From JACOTK01 sp963743945 (GTDB lineage Bacteria; Actinomycetota; Acidimicrobiia; Acidimicrobiales; CADCSY01): a stretch of DNA of 64,000 nt. A program made the position numbers and the translations under genes. The DNA lies in contig CAVURO010000005.1 of NCBI GenBank assembly GCA_963743945.1, positions 124,001-188,000 on the forward strand, in the 5' to 3' direction. The notes under the pieces were generated by a model. That model was not told the origin of the DNA. It ran no database searches and worked only from the letters and a program-made list of their open reading frames with translations. The first letter of the stretch is position 1; the number at the start of each line of letters is the position of its first letter. Shown one piece after another: positions 24,068-33,201 of this stretch.

Positions 24068-26665
24068 ATGGGGAGCAGCACGCTGGGTCATGACATGGGG
24101 GATGCCGTCAGGAGATGGCCACTCATCGACAGGCGCGGTCTTCGTCTGTGGTCGATCGTCTTTCTTGTTCGGGCCGCAGGCTTCACGGCACTGGGTATCG
24201 CTGCGCTCCTGGTCCCTGCCGTCGGTGACGATCGGTATTGGATTGCACTGTTGCTTCTGGTGGCCGTCACGCCCTACAACCTCGCCCTGACCGTCGATCT
24301 GCGCCGTCATCATCGGCTTCATCCGTCGACGGTCTTTCTCGATGTGATCGGGGCGAGCATCCTCCATGTCTGGTTCGACGGCGTCTGGACGCCGGTACTC
24401 CTGGTGGCACTTGCCTCGGTGGCTCTTGCCGCCGTGGGCTTCGACCGTCGTCTGGCGCTCTGGGTGACGGCCGTGGGGACCGTTTCCTTCGGCATCGCGG
24501 GCGCGTGGCGGGACACCCCCAGCGCCATCGTCGGGGTCCTCACCTTCATGATCGCGGCGGTGATGGTCGTGCTGACCGTTGGCATCGTGGCCGACTCCGA
24601 ACGTCAGGCTCGGCTGCGTTTCACCGGTCTGGTGGAAGGGGTCGACGCCGTGGTCTGGGAGATCGACCTCGAGGCCCTGGCGCTCACCTACGTGAGTCCG
24701 AGTGTCGAGGGCCTCTTCGGGTATCCGCCCGAGGACCTGTACGTACCGGGGTTTTTCGCCTCGTGCATCCACCCCGACGACCTCTTGGGTGTGTTGGGCG
24801 ACGGCCAGGGAACCAACGTCGAGGACGATGAGGTCCAGATGGAGTTTCGCGTGATTCGTCCGGACGGCCGCGTGGTGTGGGTCCGAAACTTCATGCGAGG
24901 TCCACGGGCGAGCATGGGAAGCCAACGGATCATCCGGGGTGTGTTGGTCGACATCTCCGGTCAGAAGGCTGATGAGCAGCTCATCGCCCAGTACAGCGAC
25001 ATCGTCGAGAACATGCAGGTCGGCCTGTTGGTCTGGCAGCTGACCGATCGTGACGAGGTCGGCTCGCTGCGCCTGCTGGCGGGTAACCCGGCTGCCTGGG
25101 CGCTGTTGGGTCGATCCGGCGAGTCCCTCGTCGGAGGAGCGTTCGGTGAGGTCTTTCCCGAGTTGAGCGGTTCCGACATCGCCGACAGGGTCGCCGGCGT
25201 GATCAGGCGTGGTGAACCCGAGGTCATCGATCAGGTGGACTACGTCAGCCGTGAGCAGGAGCGGGCGGCGATGTTCCTGCGGGTGTTCCCGCTTCCCAAC
25301 GAGTGCGCCGGCTTCGCCTTCGAGGACGTGACGACTCAGATGGAGGTTGAGGAGGAGCTGCGCCATCAGGCGTTGCACGACAACCTGACCGGCCTGCCGA
25401 ACAGGGCCCTGTTCAACGAGCGACTGGGGTGGGTGCTGACCGAGGGTGCGCGGCGCGGCACCTCGGTGGTTCTCCTGTTGATCGATCTCGATCAGTTCAA
25501 GGAGGTGAACGACACGCTCGGCCATCTTGTCGGCGACGAGCTGCTCCGACAGGTCTCGCAACGGCTTCGGCTCCTCCTGCGGGAGTCCGACACGATTGCG
25601 CGCATCGGCGGCGATGAATTCGCGGTCCTCCTGACCACCGCAGCCGACGAGACTGCCTCGCGTGAGGTGGCAGCGAAGATCGGAGCGGCTTTCGCCGAGC
25701 CGTTCCGGATCAACGGCATCGAGCTGCGTTCGAGTCCGAGCATCGGCATCGCCGTCTTTCCCGACCACGGGACGGACCAGGAGACGCTGGTGCAACGAGC
25801 GGACGTGGCGATGTACGCGGCGAAGCGCTCGGGTTCGGGGTTTGCGTTCTATGTGGCGGACGACGACCGCAGAAGCATGGATCGGATCAAGCTGCTCGGC
25901 GAGATACACCATGCCGTCGATCACGACGAGCTGGTCGTCTACTACCAACCGAAGATCGCCCTCGGCAGCGGTGACGTCGTCGACATCGAGGCTCTCGTTC
26001 GGTGGCGTCACCCCGAGCAGGGGCTGCTGCGTCCCTCGGCGTTCATCGAGTTGGCCGAGTTGTCCGGCGCGGTGCAGGGGCTCGCTCGTCAGGTGATCGA
26101 TACCGGTCTCCACCAGCACGGGCTTTGGTCGAGTCTCGACCTGGGGGTCGGGCTCGCTGTCAACCTCTCGATTCGGAACCTGTACGACCCGACGCTGGCC
26201 GACTACCTGGACGGTGAGTTCAAACGCCGTGATGTCGACCCTCGTGAGGTCGTGATCGAGGTGACCGAGCGAGATCTGATGGACGATCCCGCCCAGGTGG
26301 GTACGGCGCTGGGCCGCCTGACCGATCTCGGCATGCGACTGGCGATCGACGACTTCGGAACGGGCTCGTTCTCGTTGGCGAACCTTCGTGAGTTTCCCGT
26401 GAGCGAGCTGAAGATCGACCGGAGCTTCGTCGGGGCCATGCTGAGCGATCACAGCAGCGAGGTGATCGTGCGTTCGATCATCGACCTCGGTCACAACCTC
26501 GGCCTCAGTGTGGTCGCCGAGGGGGTGGAGAGTGTGGCGGTGCTCGACCGACTGATCGACCTCGGCTGCGATCATGCCCAGGGATTTCAGATCTGTGAGC
26601 CTCTCCTGGCCGAAGAGCTCCTGGAGTGGCTCGAGGTCGGGGCGGTCCCCGTGGCTGGGGAGTGA
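24068..26665 (+). CDS. Membrane PAS-GGDEF-EAL cyclic-di-GMP enzyme
   Basis: Bifunctional c-di-GMP signalling protein, 865 residues from ATG 24068. Five or so N-terminal transmembrane helices (about 20-175) precede a PAS/PAC sensor (about 180-300), a second PAS-like segment (about 310-425), a GGDEF domain (GGDEF at 514-518, intact) with an RESD inhibitory I-site five residues before it, and an EAL domain (EAL at 641-643). EAL catalytic residues are kept: NLSIRN, EVTERD, IDDFGTG, LKIDRSF, VVAEGVES and the final Gln in HAQGFQ. Both cyclase and phosphodiesterase activity are therefore possible. It has no partner genes here; it may tune surface behaviour in response to a membrane or redox cue. Confidence 0.93.
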   Translation: MGSSTLGHDMGDAVRRWPLIDRRGLRLWSIVFLVRAAGFTALGIAALLVPAVGDDRYWIALLLLVAVTPYNLALTVDLRRHHRLHPSTVFLDVIGASILHVWFDGVWTPVLLVALASVALAAVGFDRRLALWVTAVGTVSFGIAGAWRDTPSAIVGVLTFMIAAVMVVLTVGIVADSERQARLRFTGLVEGVDAVVWEIDLEALALTYVSPSVEGLFGYPPEDLYVPGFFASCIHPDDLLGVLGDGQGTNVEDDEVQMEFRVIRPDGRVVWVRNFMRGPRASMGSQRIIRGVLVDISGQKADEQLIAQYSDIVENMQVGLLVWQLTDRDEVGSLRLLAGNPAAWALLGRSGESLVGGAFGEVFPELSGSDIADRVAGVIRRGEPEVIDQVDYVSREQERAAMFLRVFPLPNECAGFAFEDVTTQMEVEEELRHQALHDNLTGLPNRALFNERLGWVLTEGARRGTSVVLLLIDLDQFKEVNDTLGHLVGDELLRQVSQRLRLLLRESDTIARIGGDEFAVLLTTAADETASREVAAKIGAAFAEPFRINGIELRSSPSIGIAVFPDHGTDQETLVQRADVAMYAAKRSGSGFAFYVADDDRRSMDRIKLLGEIHHAVDHDELVVYYQPKIALGSGDVVDIEALVRWRHPEQGLLRPSAFIELAELSGAVQGLARQVIDTGLHQHGLWSSLDLGVGLAVNLSIRNLYDPTLADYLDGEFKRRDVDPREVVIEVTERDLMDDPAQVGTALGRLTDLGMRLAIDDFGTGSFSLANLREFPVSELKIDRSFVGAMLSDHSSEVIVRSIIDLGHNLGLSVVAEGVESVAVLDRLIDLGCDHAQGFQICEPLLAEELLEWLEVGAVPVAGE

Positions 26666-26719
26666 CGAGAACCTGATTCACGTTCGCGCCGTCGCCGGTT
26701 GAGCACCTAGGTTCTTGGG

Positions 26720-27553
26720 GTGGCCGTCGCGCTTCTCACCGGTTGTTCCAGCGGCTTTGGCCTGTTGAGCGCCGTTCGTCTGGCCGAGGGCGGTATGACC
26801 GTCGTGGCGACCATGCGCGATCTCGACCGTGACGCCGGTTTGCGCAGCGCCCTTGCCGAGGCAGGCGTGGAGGCGGAGATCGATCAACTCGACGTCACCG
26901 ATGCGATCTCGGTGGATCGATCGGTAGAAGCCGTGCTGGGCCGCCATGGGCGCATCGACGTGCTGGTCAACAATGCGGGAGTCGGACTCCAAGGCGCCGT
27001 CGAGGCCACAACGATCGACCAAGCCCAGGCGTTGTTCGACACCAACCTGTTCGGCACGATGCGCGTCACCCAGGCGGTGCTGCCGGTCATGCGAAACCAG
27101 GGTGCCGGGGTGATCGTCACCATCTCGTCGCTTGCCGCTCTGGTCACGAATCCGTTTTCGGGTGTCTACTCGGCCTCGAAACGGGCGCTCGAAGCCGTCT
27201 GCGAGGCGTTGCACTATGAGGTGTCGCCTCATGGGATCAGGATCGCCGTCATCGAGCCTGGGAGTTTCCCGACGGCCTTCGGCCTCAGGCCCTGTGCCGT
27301 CGGGGAGGTCGCCCCGATCTATGTCGAACGTATGGCTCGTTGGAACGAGGCCTATGCCCGCCTTCCGGGCAGAGGAGAGCCCGCCGATCCGGCTCGTGTG
27401 GCCGACGCCGTGTTCGAGGCGGCCACCGACCCCGGGTCCCCGCTTCGGCGCCTGGTGGGCGACGATGCCGAGATGATCGCGGCCCTGCGGGGGAGCCTTG
27501 ACGACGCGGCCTTCGAAGAGGCCGTTCGAGGGTTTCTCGACTTTCGGGACTGA
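26720..27553 (+). CDS. SDR-family oxidoreductase
   Basis: Classical short-chain dehydrogenase, 277 residues, starting at GTG 26720. TGCSSGFG cofactor loop (residues 7-14), NNAG, catalytic Ser in VTISSLAAL, and YSASK are intact. The long C-terminal part (ADPARVADAVFEA) resembles retinol-dehydrogenase/ketoreductase-like SDRs. Its substrate is unknown. A 7-base inverted repeat (AGAACCT...AGGTTCT) spans the 54-base gap from the GGDEF-EAL gene and may weakly insulate it. Confidence 0.88.
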   Translation: MAVALLTGCSSGFGLLSAVRLAEGGMTVVATMRDLDRDAGLRSALAEAGVEAEIDQLDVTDAISVDRSVEAVLGRHGRIDVLVNNAGVGLQGAVEATTIDQAQALFDTNLFGTMRVTQAVLPVMRNQGAGVIVTISSLAALVTNPFSGVYSASKRALEAVCEALHYEVSPHGIRIAVIEPGSFPTAFGLRPCAVGEVAPIYVERMARWNEAYARLPGRGEPADPARVADAVFEAATDPGSPLRRLVGDDAEMIAALRGSLDDAAFEEAVRGFLDFRD

Positions 27554-27794
27554 TCCCCTTCTGCCCGGGATGGCGCACCCGCTTCCGGGTGTCGCACCCA
27601 GACCCCCGATCCGACGGGCAACGCGCCACTTCGACCGGGAAGCAGGTACGCTTGAGCCATCCACTTGCGAGGTGCCGTTCGGGCATTCCTCGCGGGTCAC
27701 CTCAATGCTTCTCGAATGCAATCGCTACGGAGTCGCCAGGGGCAGACCCAACGTAACGATTGCCGGCCATGGGGCCGGGAGGAGTATTGACAAC

Positions 27795-28970
27795 ATGAGC
27801 AGTTCCTTCGCCGATCTCGGCGTATCCCACGACATCGTCGAATCACTTGCCGCCAAGGGCATCAACGAGCCGTTTCCGGTGCAGGCCATGACCATCCCCG
27901 ACGCGCTGGCCGGGCGTGACGTCTGTGGCAAGGCCAAGACCGGTTCGGGAAAGACCCTGGCCTTCGGCATCCCGCTGCTCGAGCGTGTGTCCAAGGCCGA
28001 GACGGGCCATATCAGCGGTCTCATCCTTGTTCCCACCCGGGAACTGGCCGTGCAGGTCTGTGACGAGCTGAAGCCGTTGGCCGAGGCTCGCGGGCTGACG
28101 ATCAAGGCCATCTACGGGGGCACCGATCTGGAGCGCCAGTCGAAGGCGGTTCGCAAGGGCGTCGACATCGTCGTCGCCACTCCCGGTCGACTCATCGACC
28201 TCGTCGGCCGCGAGGACGTCGCGCTCGACGACGTGTCGCACCTGGTGCTCGACGAGGCCGATCGCATGGCCGACATGGGCTTCCTGCCACAGGTGACCTG
28301 GTTGCTGCGCCACATGACGGTTCCGCATCAGACGTTGTTGTTCTCCGCCACCCTGGACCGTGAGGTCGATCACCTGGTGGCGACCTTCATGAACGACCCG
28401 GTGTTTCACGAGGTCGCCCAGGCGAACGTGACGGTCGACGAGATGACCCAGCGCTTCCTGCTCGTCCATCAGATGGACAAGGTGAAGGTGGTGGCGTCGA
28501 TCGCCCAGGGAGCCTTTCGCTGCATGGTCTTCGTGCGCACCAAACGCGGCGCCGACCGTCTCGCCGAGCAACTCGGCAAGGAGGGCGTGAAGGCCCAACC
28601 CATCCACGGCGACCTTCGTCAATCCGCACGCGAGCGGGCACTGGCCGACTTCGGGACGGGCAAGCTCCATGTCCTGGTGGCCACCGACGTGGCGGCCCGC
28701 GGCATCCACGTCGACGAGATCGACGTGGTTGTCCACTACGACCCTCCTTCGGACCACAAGGCCTATCTGCACCGTTCCGGTCGCACCGCTCGTGCCGGGA
28801 CCGAAGGGGTCGTGGTCACCCTCGTCCTGTGGGATCAGGAGAACGAGGTGCGCCTCCTCCAGAAGAGACTCGGCCTGGACCTGCCGATCACCGAGCTCTT
28901 CTCGAATGACCCTCGCCTGCGCAGCCTTGCCCTGTGGGACGATCTGGACGCCGAGCGCAAGCCTGCCTGA
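27795..28970 (+). CDS. DEAD-box ATP-dependent RNA helicase
   Basis: RhlE-like DEAD-box helicase, 391 residues, cytosolic RNA remodelling. The Q motif (FADLGVSHDIVESLAAKG, PVQ), Walker A AKTGSGKT (47-54), PTREL, TPGRL, DEAD (153-156), SAT, RGIHVDEIDVVVHYD and HRSGRTAR are all intact. No C-terminal RNA-binding extension. ATG 27795 is preceded by GGGAGGAG at good spacing; longer in-frame readings start in non-conserved sequence. The 241-base region before it holds only this ribosome site and a possible TACGCT -10 at about 27648. Confidence 0.93.
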   Translation: MSSSFADLGVSHDIVESLAAKGINEPFPVQAMTIPDALAGRDVCGKAKTGSGKTLAFGIPLLERVSKAETGHISGLILVPTRELAVQVCDELKPLAEARGLTIKAIYGGTDLERQSKAVRKGVDIVVATPGRLIDLVGREDVALDDVSHLVLDEADRMADMGFLPQVTWLLRHMTVPHQTLLFSATLDREVDHLVATFMNDPVFHEVAQANVTVDEMTQRFLLVHQMDKVKVVASIAQGAFRCMVFVRTKRGADRLAEQLGKEGVKAQPIHGDLRQSARERALADFGTGKLHVLVATDVAARGIHVDEIDVVVHYDPPSDHKAYLHRSGRTARAGTEGVVVTLVLWDQENEVRLLQKRLGLDLPITELFSNDPRLRSLALWDDLDAERKPA

Positions 28971-29094
28971 GCGGTACCTGTCGCCGTGTCCGGCGCCGAT
29001 CGCGCGTTGTTGACGGCCCTGGCCGCACATCTGGACACACGGCCCCGACACTGCCGCCGACACTCCGGGAGCCCGGGCACGGGTCATCGCCGGT

Positions 29095-30834
29095 GTGGCT
29101 GTTGCCATCGCGAAGCACCGTGGCGCGACGCTGCCTCCTCTGGCGCTCCTCGATCAGTGGGGCTCCCCGATGCCGATCACGATTCCCGACGAGGCGGCGC
29201 GTCCCGAGTTGTTGGGAGCCCTCTACGAGACGCTCCTCGACCAGGGGACGCGGCGGCGACGCGGGGCCTTCTACACGCCCGGTGACGTTGCCTCGGTCGT
29301 GGTGAGCTGGGCAATGGGAGGCGACGAGGAGCGTGTCGACGGAGCGCCTGCCGGCGGGGAGCGTGTCGACAGCGCGCTTGTCGACAGCGCGCTTGTCGAC
29401 AGAGCGCCGGTGATCTGCGATCCCGCTGTTGGCGGGGGAGTGTTCCTGCTCGCGGCGGCCAATGCCCTCGCTGCTCGTGGCCTTACCCGCGAGGCCGTGG
29501 TAGGACGGTGTCTGATCGGCGCCGATCTCGACCCGGTGGCGGTGGCGGTGAGCGAGGCAACCTTGGCGTTGTGGTGCGATGGACGGGCAGTTCCCCGACT
29601 GGTCGTCGCCGATGCGCTGACGCTCGACGTCGACGACTGGCCGGAGCGTCCCGATGTCGTGGTGGGCAATCCTCCCTTCCTCAGCCAGCTTGCCGTAGCC
29701 ACCACGCGGACCCGCGAGGAGGCGGATTCCCTCGCGCGCCGATTCGGCGAAGGTCTGGGTGGTTACGCCGACACCGCTGCCCTCTTCTGGGTGATGGCCT
29801 GTCGCCTGGTGAGCGCCGGCGGAAGCGTCGCGTTGGTCCTGCCGCAGTCGACCTTGGCGGTACGTGACGCTCAGGGGGTCCGCAGAACCGTCCTTTCCGA
29901 GATGACACCCGAGGTGCTGTGGCTGCCCGGTCAGGCGCTCTTCGGCGCCTCGGTCGACGTGTGCATCGTGGTGGTTCGCAAGCGGGCCGATCGGTCGGTG
30001 GTGTTGCGCACCTACACCGGCGTACCACCGCGACACCGCCACGATACGAACGTGGTCATCGACGAGTTGCGGGAAGGCGAGAACTGGTCGCATCTCGTCG
30101 CCGATGCCATGGGCGTCCCGTCTGCGGGACTCGCAGGCAACGGCGGGATGATCGGTGATCGCTGGCAGGTCGTCGCCGACTTCCGTGACCAGTACTACGG
30201 CGTCAGTCCGTTCGTGGTGGACGACCCGGATGACGAGCTCGACGAACGCCGATTCCCACGCCTGATGACGGTTGGCCTCATCGACCCGGCACGTTGTCGG
30301 TGGGGGACCGAGCCTTCACGGTTCGCGCGTCGGCGATGGACGGCGCCACGCATCGACCTTGGCGCCCTCGAGGCATCGAGCGCCTTGGGCCCCTGGGCGC
30401 TGTCCCGTCTCGTCCCCAAGGTCGTGGTGGCAACCCAGACCTCCGTGCTCGAGGCTGCGGTGGACGAGGACGGCGTTTGGCTTCCCTCGACGCCGGCCAT
30501 CTCGGTGCTGGCGGACCCCGATGACCTCTGGCATGTCGCGGCCGTGTTGCTCGCCCCGCCGGTGACGGTTTGGGCTTTTCGCTCCGCTGCGGGCGCGGCG
30601 CTGGCGCGAGGAGGTCTCAAGCTTCGGGCCGCCCAGGTGCGTGCCATCCCGCTGCCCCTGCACGGCGACAGGTGGGACACGGCAGCTGATCTCGTGCGCG
30701 TGGCCTCATCGGCGTCCGATCCGCACGAGACCCGGGAGGCTCTGCTCGCCGCGGCCGCGGTGTCGACCGAGGCCTACGGTCTCGGTCCCGAGGTCACCGA
30801 GTGGTGGTCGGCCAGGTTGCCGCCGGTCCGGTAG
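29095..30834 (+). CDS. Orphan N6-adenine DNA methylase-like protein
   Basis: Gamma-type N6-adenine methyltransferase resembling the methylase part of type I/IIG systems, 579 residues. RRGAFYTP, SAM motif I CDPAVGGGVFLLAAA and catalytic motif IV NPPF (in VVVGNPPFLSQL) are present; the C-terminal half looks like a weak target-recognition region. No nuclease, specificity or helicase gene is adjacent, so it would be an orphan (regulatory or decayed) methylase, or a Pgl/BREX-like relative without partners. The start is uncertain: GTG 29095 gives a short N-terminus, while GTG 28986 opens a helical N-terminus in another frame that would join with one indel around 29037-29042. The gene follows the helicase closely. 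Confidence 0.75.
   Translation: MAVAIAKHRGATLPPLALLDQWGSPMPITIPDEAARPELLGALYETLLDQGTRRRRGAFYTPGDVASVVVSWAMGGDEERVDGAPAGGERVDSALVDSALVDRAPVICDPAVGGGVFLLAAANALAARGLTREAVVGRCLIGADLDPVAVAVSEATLALWCDGRAVPRLVVADALTLDVDDWPERPDVVVGNPPFLSQLAVATTRTREEADSLARRFGEGLGGYADTAALFWVMACRLVSAGGSVALVLPQSTLAVRDAQGVRRTVLSEMTPEVLWLPGQALFGASVDVCIVVVRKRADRSVVLRTYTGVPPRHRHDTNVVIDELREGENWSHLVADAMGVPSAGLAGNGGMIGDRWQVVADFRDQYYGVSPFVVDDPDDELDERRFPRLMTVGLIDPARCRWGTEPSRFARRRWTAPRIDLGALEASSALGPWALSRLVPKVVVATQTSVLEAAVDEDGVWLPSTPAISVLADPDDLWHVAAVLLAPPVTVWAFRSAAGAALARGGLKLRAAQVRAIPLPLHGDRWDTAADLVRVASSASDPHETREALLAAAAVSTEAYGLGPEVTEWWSARLPPVR
29335..29405 (+). repeat. 15-base tandem repeat with four GTCGAC sites inside the methylase gene
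   Basis: GTCGAC occurs at 29335, 29365, 29380 and 29395. The last copies belong to an in-frame 15-base unit (GCGCTTGTCGACAGC) encoding VDSAL repeats. The insert lies between the YTP motif and SAM motif I, a region usually a short loop, so it is probably a slippage expansion in a surface loop. Confidence 0.85.
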
Positions 30835-30846
30835 GCGATCGTCCGG

Positions 30847-31779
30847 TCAGGTTCCGGCGAGACGGGCCACGATCGGCGCGAGGTCGCCGAGAGCGGGCTC
30901 GGCAACCGTGACATAGGACAGGCCGAATCGCTCACGACGTTCGACGAGGCTGTCGACAACCTGGTCGACGCTGCCCACGAGCAGATGGGGGCTGGTCAGC
31001 ACCTCGCCAGGCGTGAGTCCGTAGCGCCGCCCGAGCTCGACGGCGGCGCCGTCACGATCGTCGGTGATGCGCACGGCGAGGACCAGTGCGTTGAGCTCGA
31101 GTTGATCGTGTCGGGCTCCCGCGGCCTCACGAACGACGCCGAGCTTCGCGACCAGCGAGGATTCCGTGATGTCGGAGTCGTCGCGAGTCCCGGCATCGGA
31201 GGTGCGCGGCGCGATGCTGATGATGTCGGCCACGCGCGCCGCCAGAGCCAACATGGCAGGGCCCGCCCCGCCGATCAGGATGGGTGGGTTCAGCCCATTG
31301 AACGGCAGAGGTCGGCCGACCAGCCTGTCGATCGAATGGTGATCGCCCTCAAAGGAGAAGGGCGCGCCCGACCACAGGCCCCTCACGATCGTCACGGCCT
31401 CCTCCAGGCGCTGACGACGGGTCGGGCCGGACGCAAAGCTCAGGCCCGTCTCGTCGTACTCGGTCTTCTTCCACCCTGCGCCCATGCCGAGCTCGAAACG
31501 TCCCCCCGAGAGAAGGTCGACGGTTGCGGCCTCCTTGGCCAACATCGCCGGATGTCGAAAATCGACGGCACACAGGTAGGTGCCAACGCGCAGGGTGTTG
31601 GTTGCCGCCGCCGCCGCCATCAGCGCCGGGAAGGGGGCGAGCTGATCACCGAAGTGGTCCGGCACCAACAGCGTGGCAAACCCCAGGTCCTCGATCCTCC
31701 GAGCGGTCTCGGGCCAGTCATGGCCGTGGTCGAAGCCCAGAAGGGAGAGTCCGAAACGAAAGGGATGTCGGTGCGCCAC
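30847..31779 (-). CDS. LLM-class (probably F420-dependent) oxidoreductase
   Basis: Luciferase-like monooxygenase-fold oxidoreductase, 310 residues, with the actinobacterial F420-type N-terminus (RFGLSLLGFDHGHDW), FATLLVPDHFGDQ, the GRFELGMGAGWKKTEYD segment and IGGAGPAMLALAARVADII. Members typically reduce or oxidise a small organic substrate with coenzyme F420. The end is 12 bases from the convergent methylase end; the start is divergent from the MFS exporter (75-base gap). Confidence 0.88.
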   Translation of the reverse strand: MAHRHPFRFGLSLLGFDHGHDWPETARRIEDLGFATLLVPDHFGDQLAPFPALMAAAAATNTLRVGTYLCAVDFRHPAMLAKEAATVDLLSGGRFELGMGAGWKKTEYDETGLSFASGPTRRQRLEEAVTIVRGLWSGAPFSFEGDHHSIDRLVGRPLPFNGLNPPILIGGAGPAMLALAARVADIISIAPRTSDAGTRDDSDITESSLVAKLGVVREAAGARHDQLELNALVLAVRITDDRDGAAVELGRRYGLTPGEVLTSPHLLVGSVDQVVDSLVERRERFGLSYVTVAEPALGDLAPIVARLAGT

Positions 31780-31854
31780 GCGCCGACGTTACTGCGCGGG
31801 CAGGAGGCCGGCGCACGGGCGTCTCGCCTTGTGCGAGCAGGTACCGTACCGACG

Positions 31855-33201
31855 ATGGAATCATCGCGTGACGCGCCACGACCGCCCACCGGTCGCTTCT
31901 CGTCGCTGCGCCCCTTCCGCCACCGTGACTTCGCCCTTCTGTGGTCCGGCGGGATGATCTCCAACGCAGGTTCGTGGATGCAGGCGGTTGCCGTGGGGGC
32001 CTATGTGACCGAGGCGACGGGCAAGGCCTCCTGGACCGCGCTGGTGGCCGTCGCCGCCTTCCTGCCGGTCGGTGTGCTCTCACCGGTGGGTGGAGCGCTC
32101 GCCGATCGGCTCGATCGGCGACGATTCGTCATCGTCGCCGAGTCGGCAGAGGCGATGATCGCCTCGGCGTTGGCGCTCCTGTTCGTCACCGATCGGGTGT
32201 CGCCGGCGACGGTGACGGTGATGGTCTTCCTCGGAGGCTGCATCAGCGCGTTGCGCATGCCGTTTCATCAGTCGGTTCTGCCCGATGTGGTGCCTCGTGA
32301 GGACCTGCTGGGGGCGGTGTCCCTCGGTTCGGCCCAGTACAACCTCGGTCGGGTCATCGGTCCGGCGCTCGCGGGCCTGGTCATCTCGCTCGGCTCGTTC
32401 GAGCTCGCCTTCCTGATCAACGCCCTGTCGTTCTTCGCCGGCATCGTAGCCTTTGCCGTCATCCGCCTCCCTGAGCGCAGCCCCTCCGAGGAGGGGGGCA
32501 CCTGGGACCGGATCCGTGCCGGTGCGAGGGCGGCGCGCGCGGAGCCCGCGTGCCGCACGGCCATCGCGGTCATCGCCGTGGTGGCCGTGCTGATCTCACC
32601 TTTCATCGCGCTGGTCCCCGCCATGGCGGCGCACCTCGGTGGTGGGGGAGCCGACGAGACCGCTGCAGGAACGGGCGCCCTGACCACCGCTCAGGGAGTT
32701 GGCGCCGTGTTGGGAGCGCTTGCCATCGTGCCGATGGCGGCTCGATTCGGGCGGCGCCGCATGATCGTCGTCAACCTTCTCGCGACACCACTTCTGCTGT
32801 GCGTCTACGCGGCCTCGCCGAACCTGACCTTTGCGGTCGTGCTGCTGGCACTGGTCGGCATGGGCTACATCGGCATCCTTTCGGGTCTGTCGACCGTGGT
32901 GCAGCTGCGAGCCCCCGTGGCGTTCCGAGGGCGCATCCTGAGCCTCTATTTCGTGGCGCTGGGTGTTCTCTATCCCGTCGGATCGCTGGTCCACGGGACG
33001 GTGGCCGACGTGATCGGCCTGCAGGGCACCACGGTGGTGTTCGCACTCGCGTTGGTCGGACTTGTCGTCGCCGTGGGGCTTCTGGCTCCCCAGGTGCCGG
33101 CTGTGTTCGACGATGGGCCCGTGCCCGACGACCGGCCCGTTGTCCCGGCCGCGTCGGAGGCTCAGATCATGGAGCCCGCGGCGATACCCTTGGACGGATG
33201 A
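31855..33201 (+). CDS. MFS transporter, enterobactin-exporter (MFS_3) type
   Basis: Twelve-helix major facilitator exporter, 448 residues from ATG 31855. It opens with FRHRDFALLWSGGMISNAGSWMQAVA and has the loop-2 motif GGALADRLDRRRFV, both typical of the EntS/MFS_3 group that exports siderophores or drugs. The earlier in-frame sequence from 30985 is antisense to the LLM gene. The stop overlaps the metX start (ATGA), an odd coupling of an exporter with methionine genes. Confidence 0.88.
   Translation: MESSRDAPRPPTGRFSSLRPFRHRDFALLWSGGMISNAGSWMQAVAVGAYVTEATGKASWTALVAVAAFLPVGVLSPVGGALADRLDRRRFVIVAESAEAMIASALALLFVTDRVSPATVTVMVFLGGCISALRMPFHQSVLPDVVPREDLLGAVSLGSAQYNLGRVIGPALAGLVISLGSFELAFLINALSFFAGIVAFAVIRLPERSPSEEGGTWDRIRAGARAARAEPACRTAIAVIAVVAVLISPFIALVPAMAAHLGGGGADETAAGTGALTTAQGVGAVLGALAIVPMAARFGRRRMIVVNLLATPLLLCVYAASPNLTFAVVLLALVGMGYIGILSGLSTVVQLRAPVAFRGRILSLYFVALGVLYPVGSLVHGTVADVIGLQGTTVVFALALVGLVVAVGLLAPQVPAVFDDGPVPDDRPVVPAASEAQIMEPAAIPLDG

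Noticed and set aside
23093..26575. An open frame of over 1100 codons on the minus strand opposite the GGDEF-EAL gene
   Set aside because: Only its last ~281 codons form a recognisable protein (the serine hydrolase). The rest is the antisense of well-conserved PAS-GGDEF-EAL codons with His/Asp/Arg-rich composition typical of high-GC shadow frames.
30985..31854. Upstream extension of the MFS exporter by about 290 codons
   Set aside because: This stretch is antisense to the conserved LLM oxidoreductase gene; MFS homology begins at ATG 31855.
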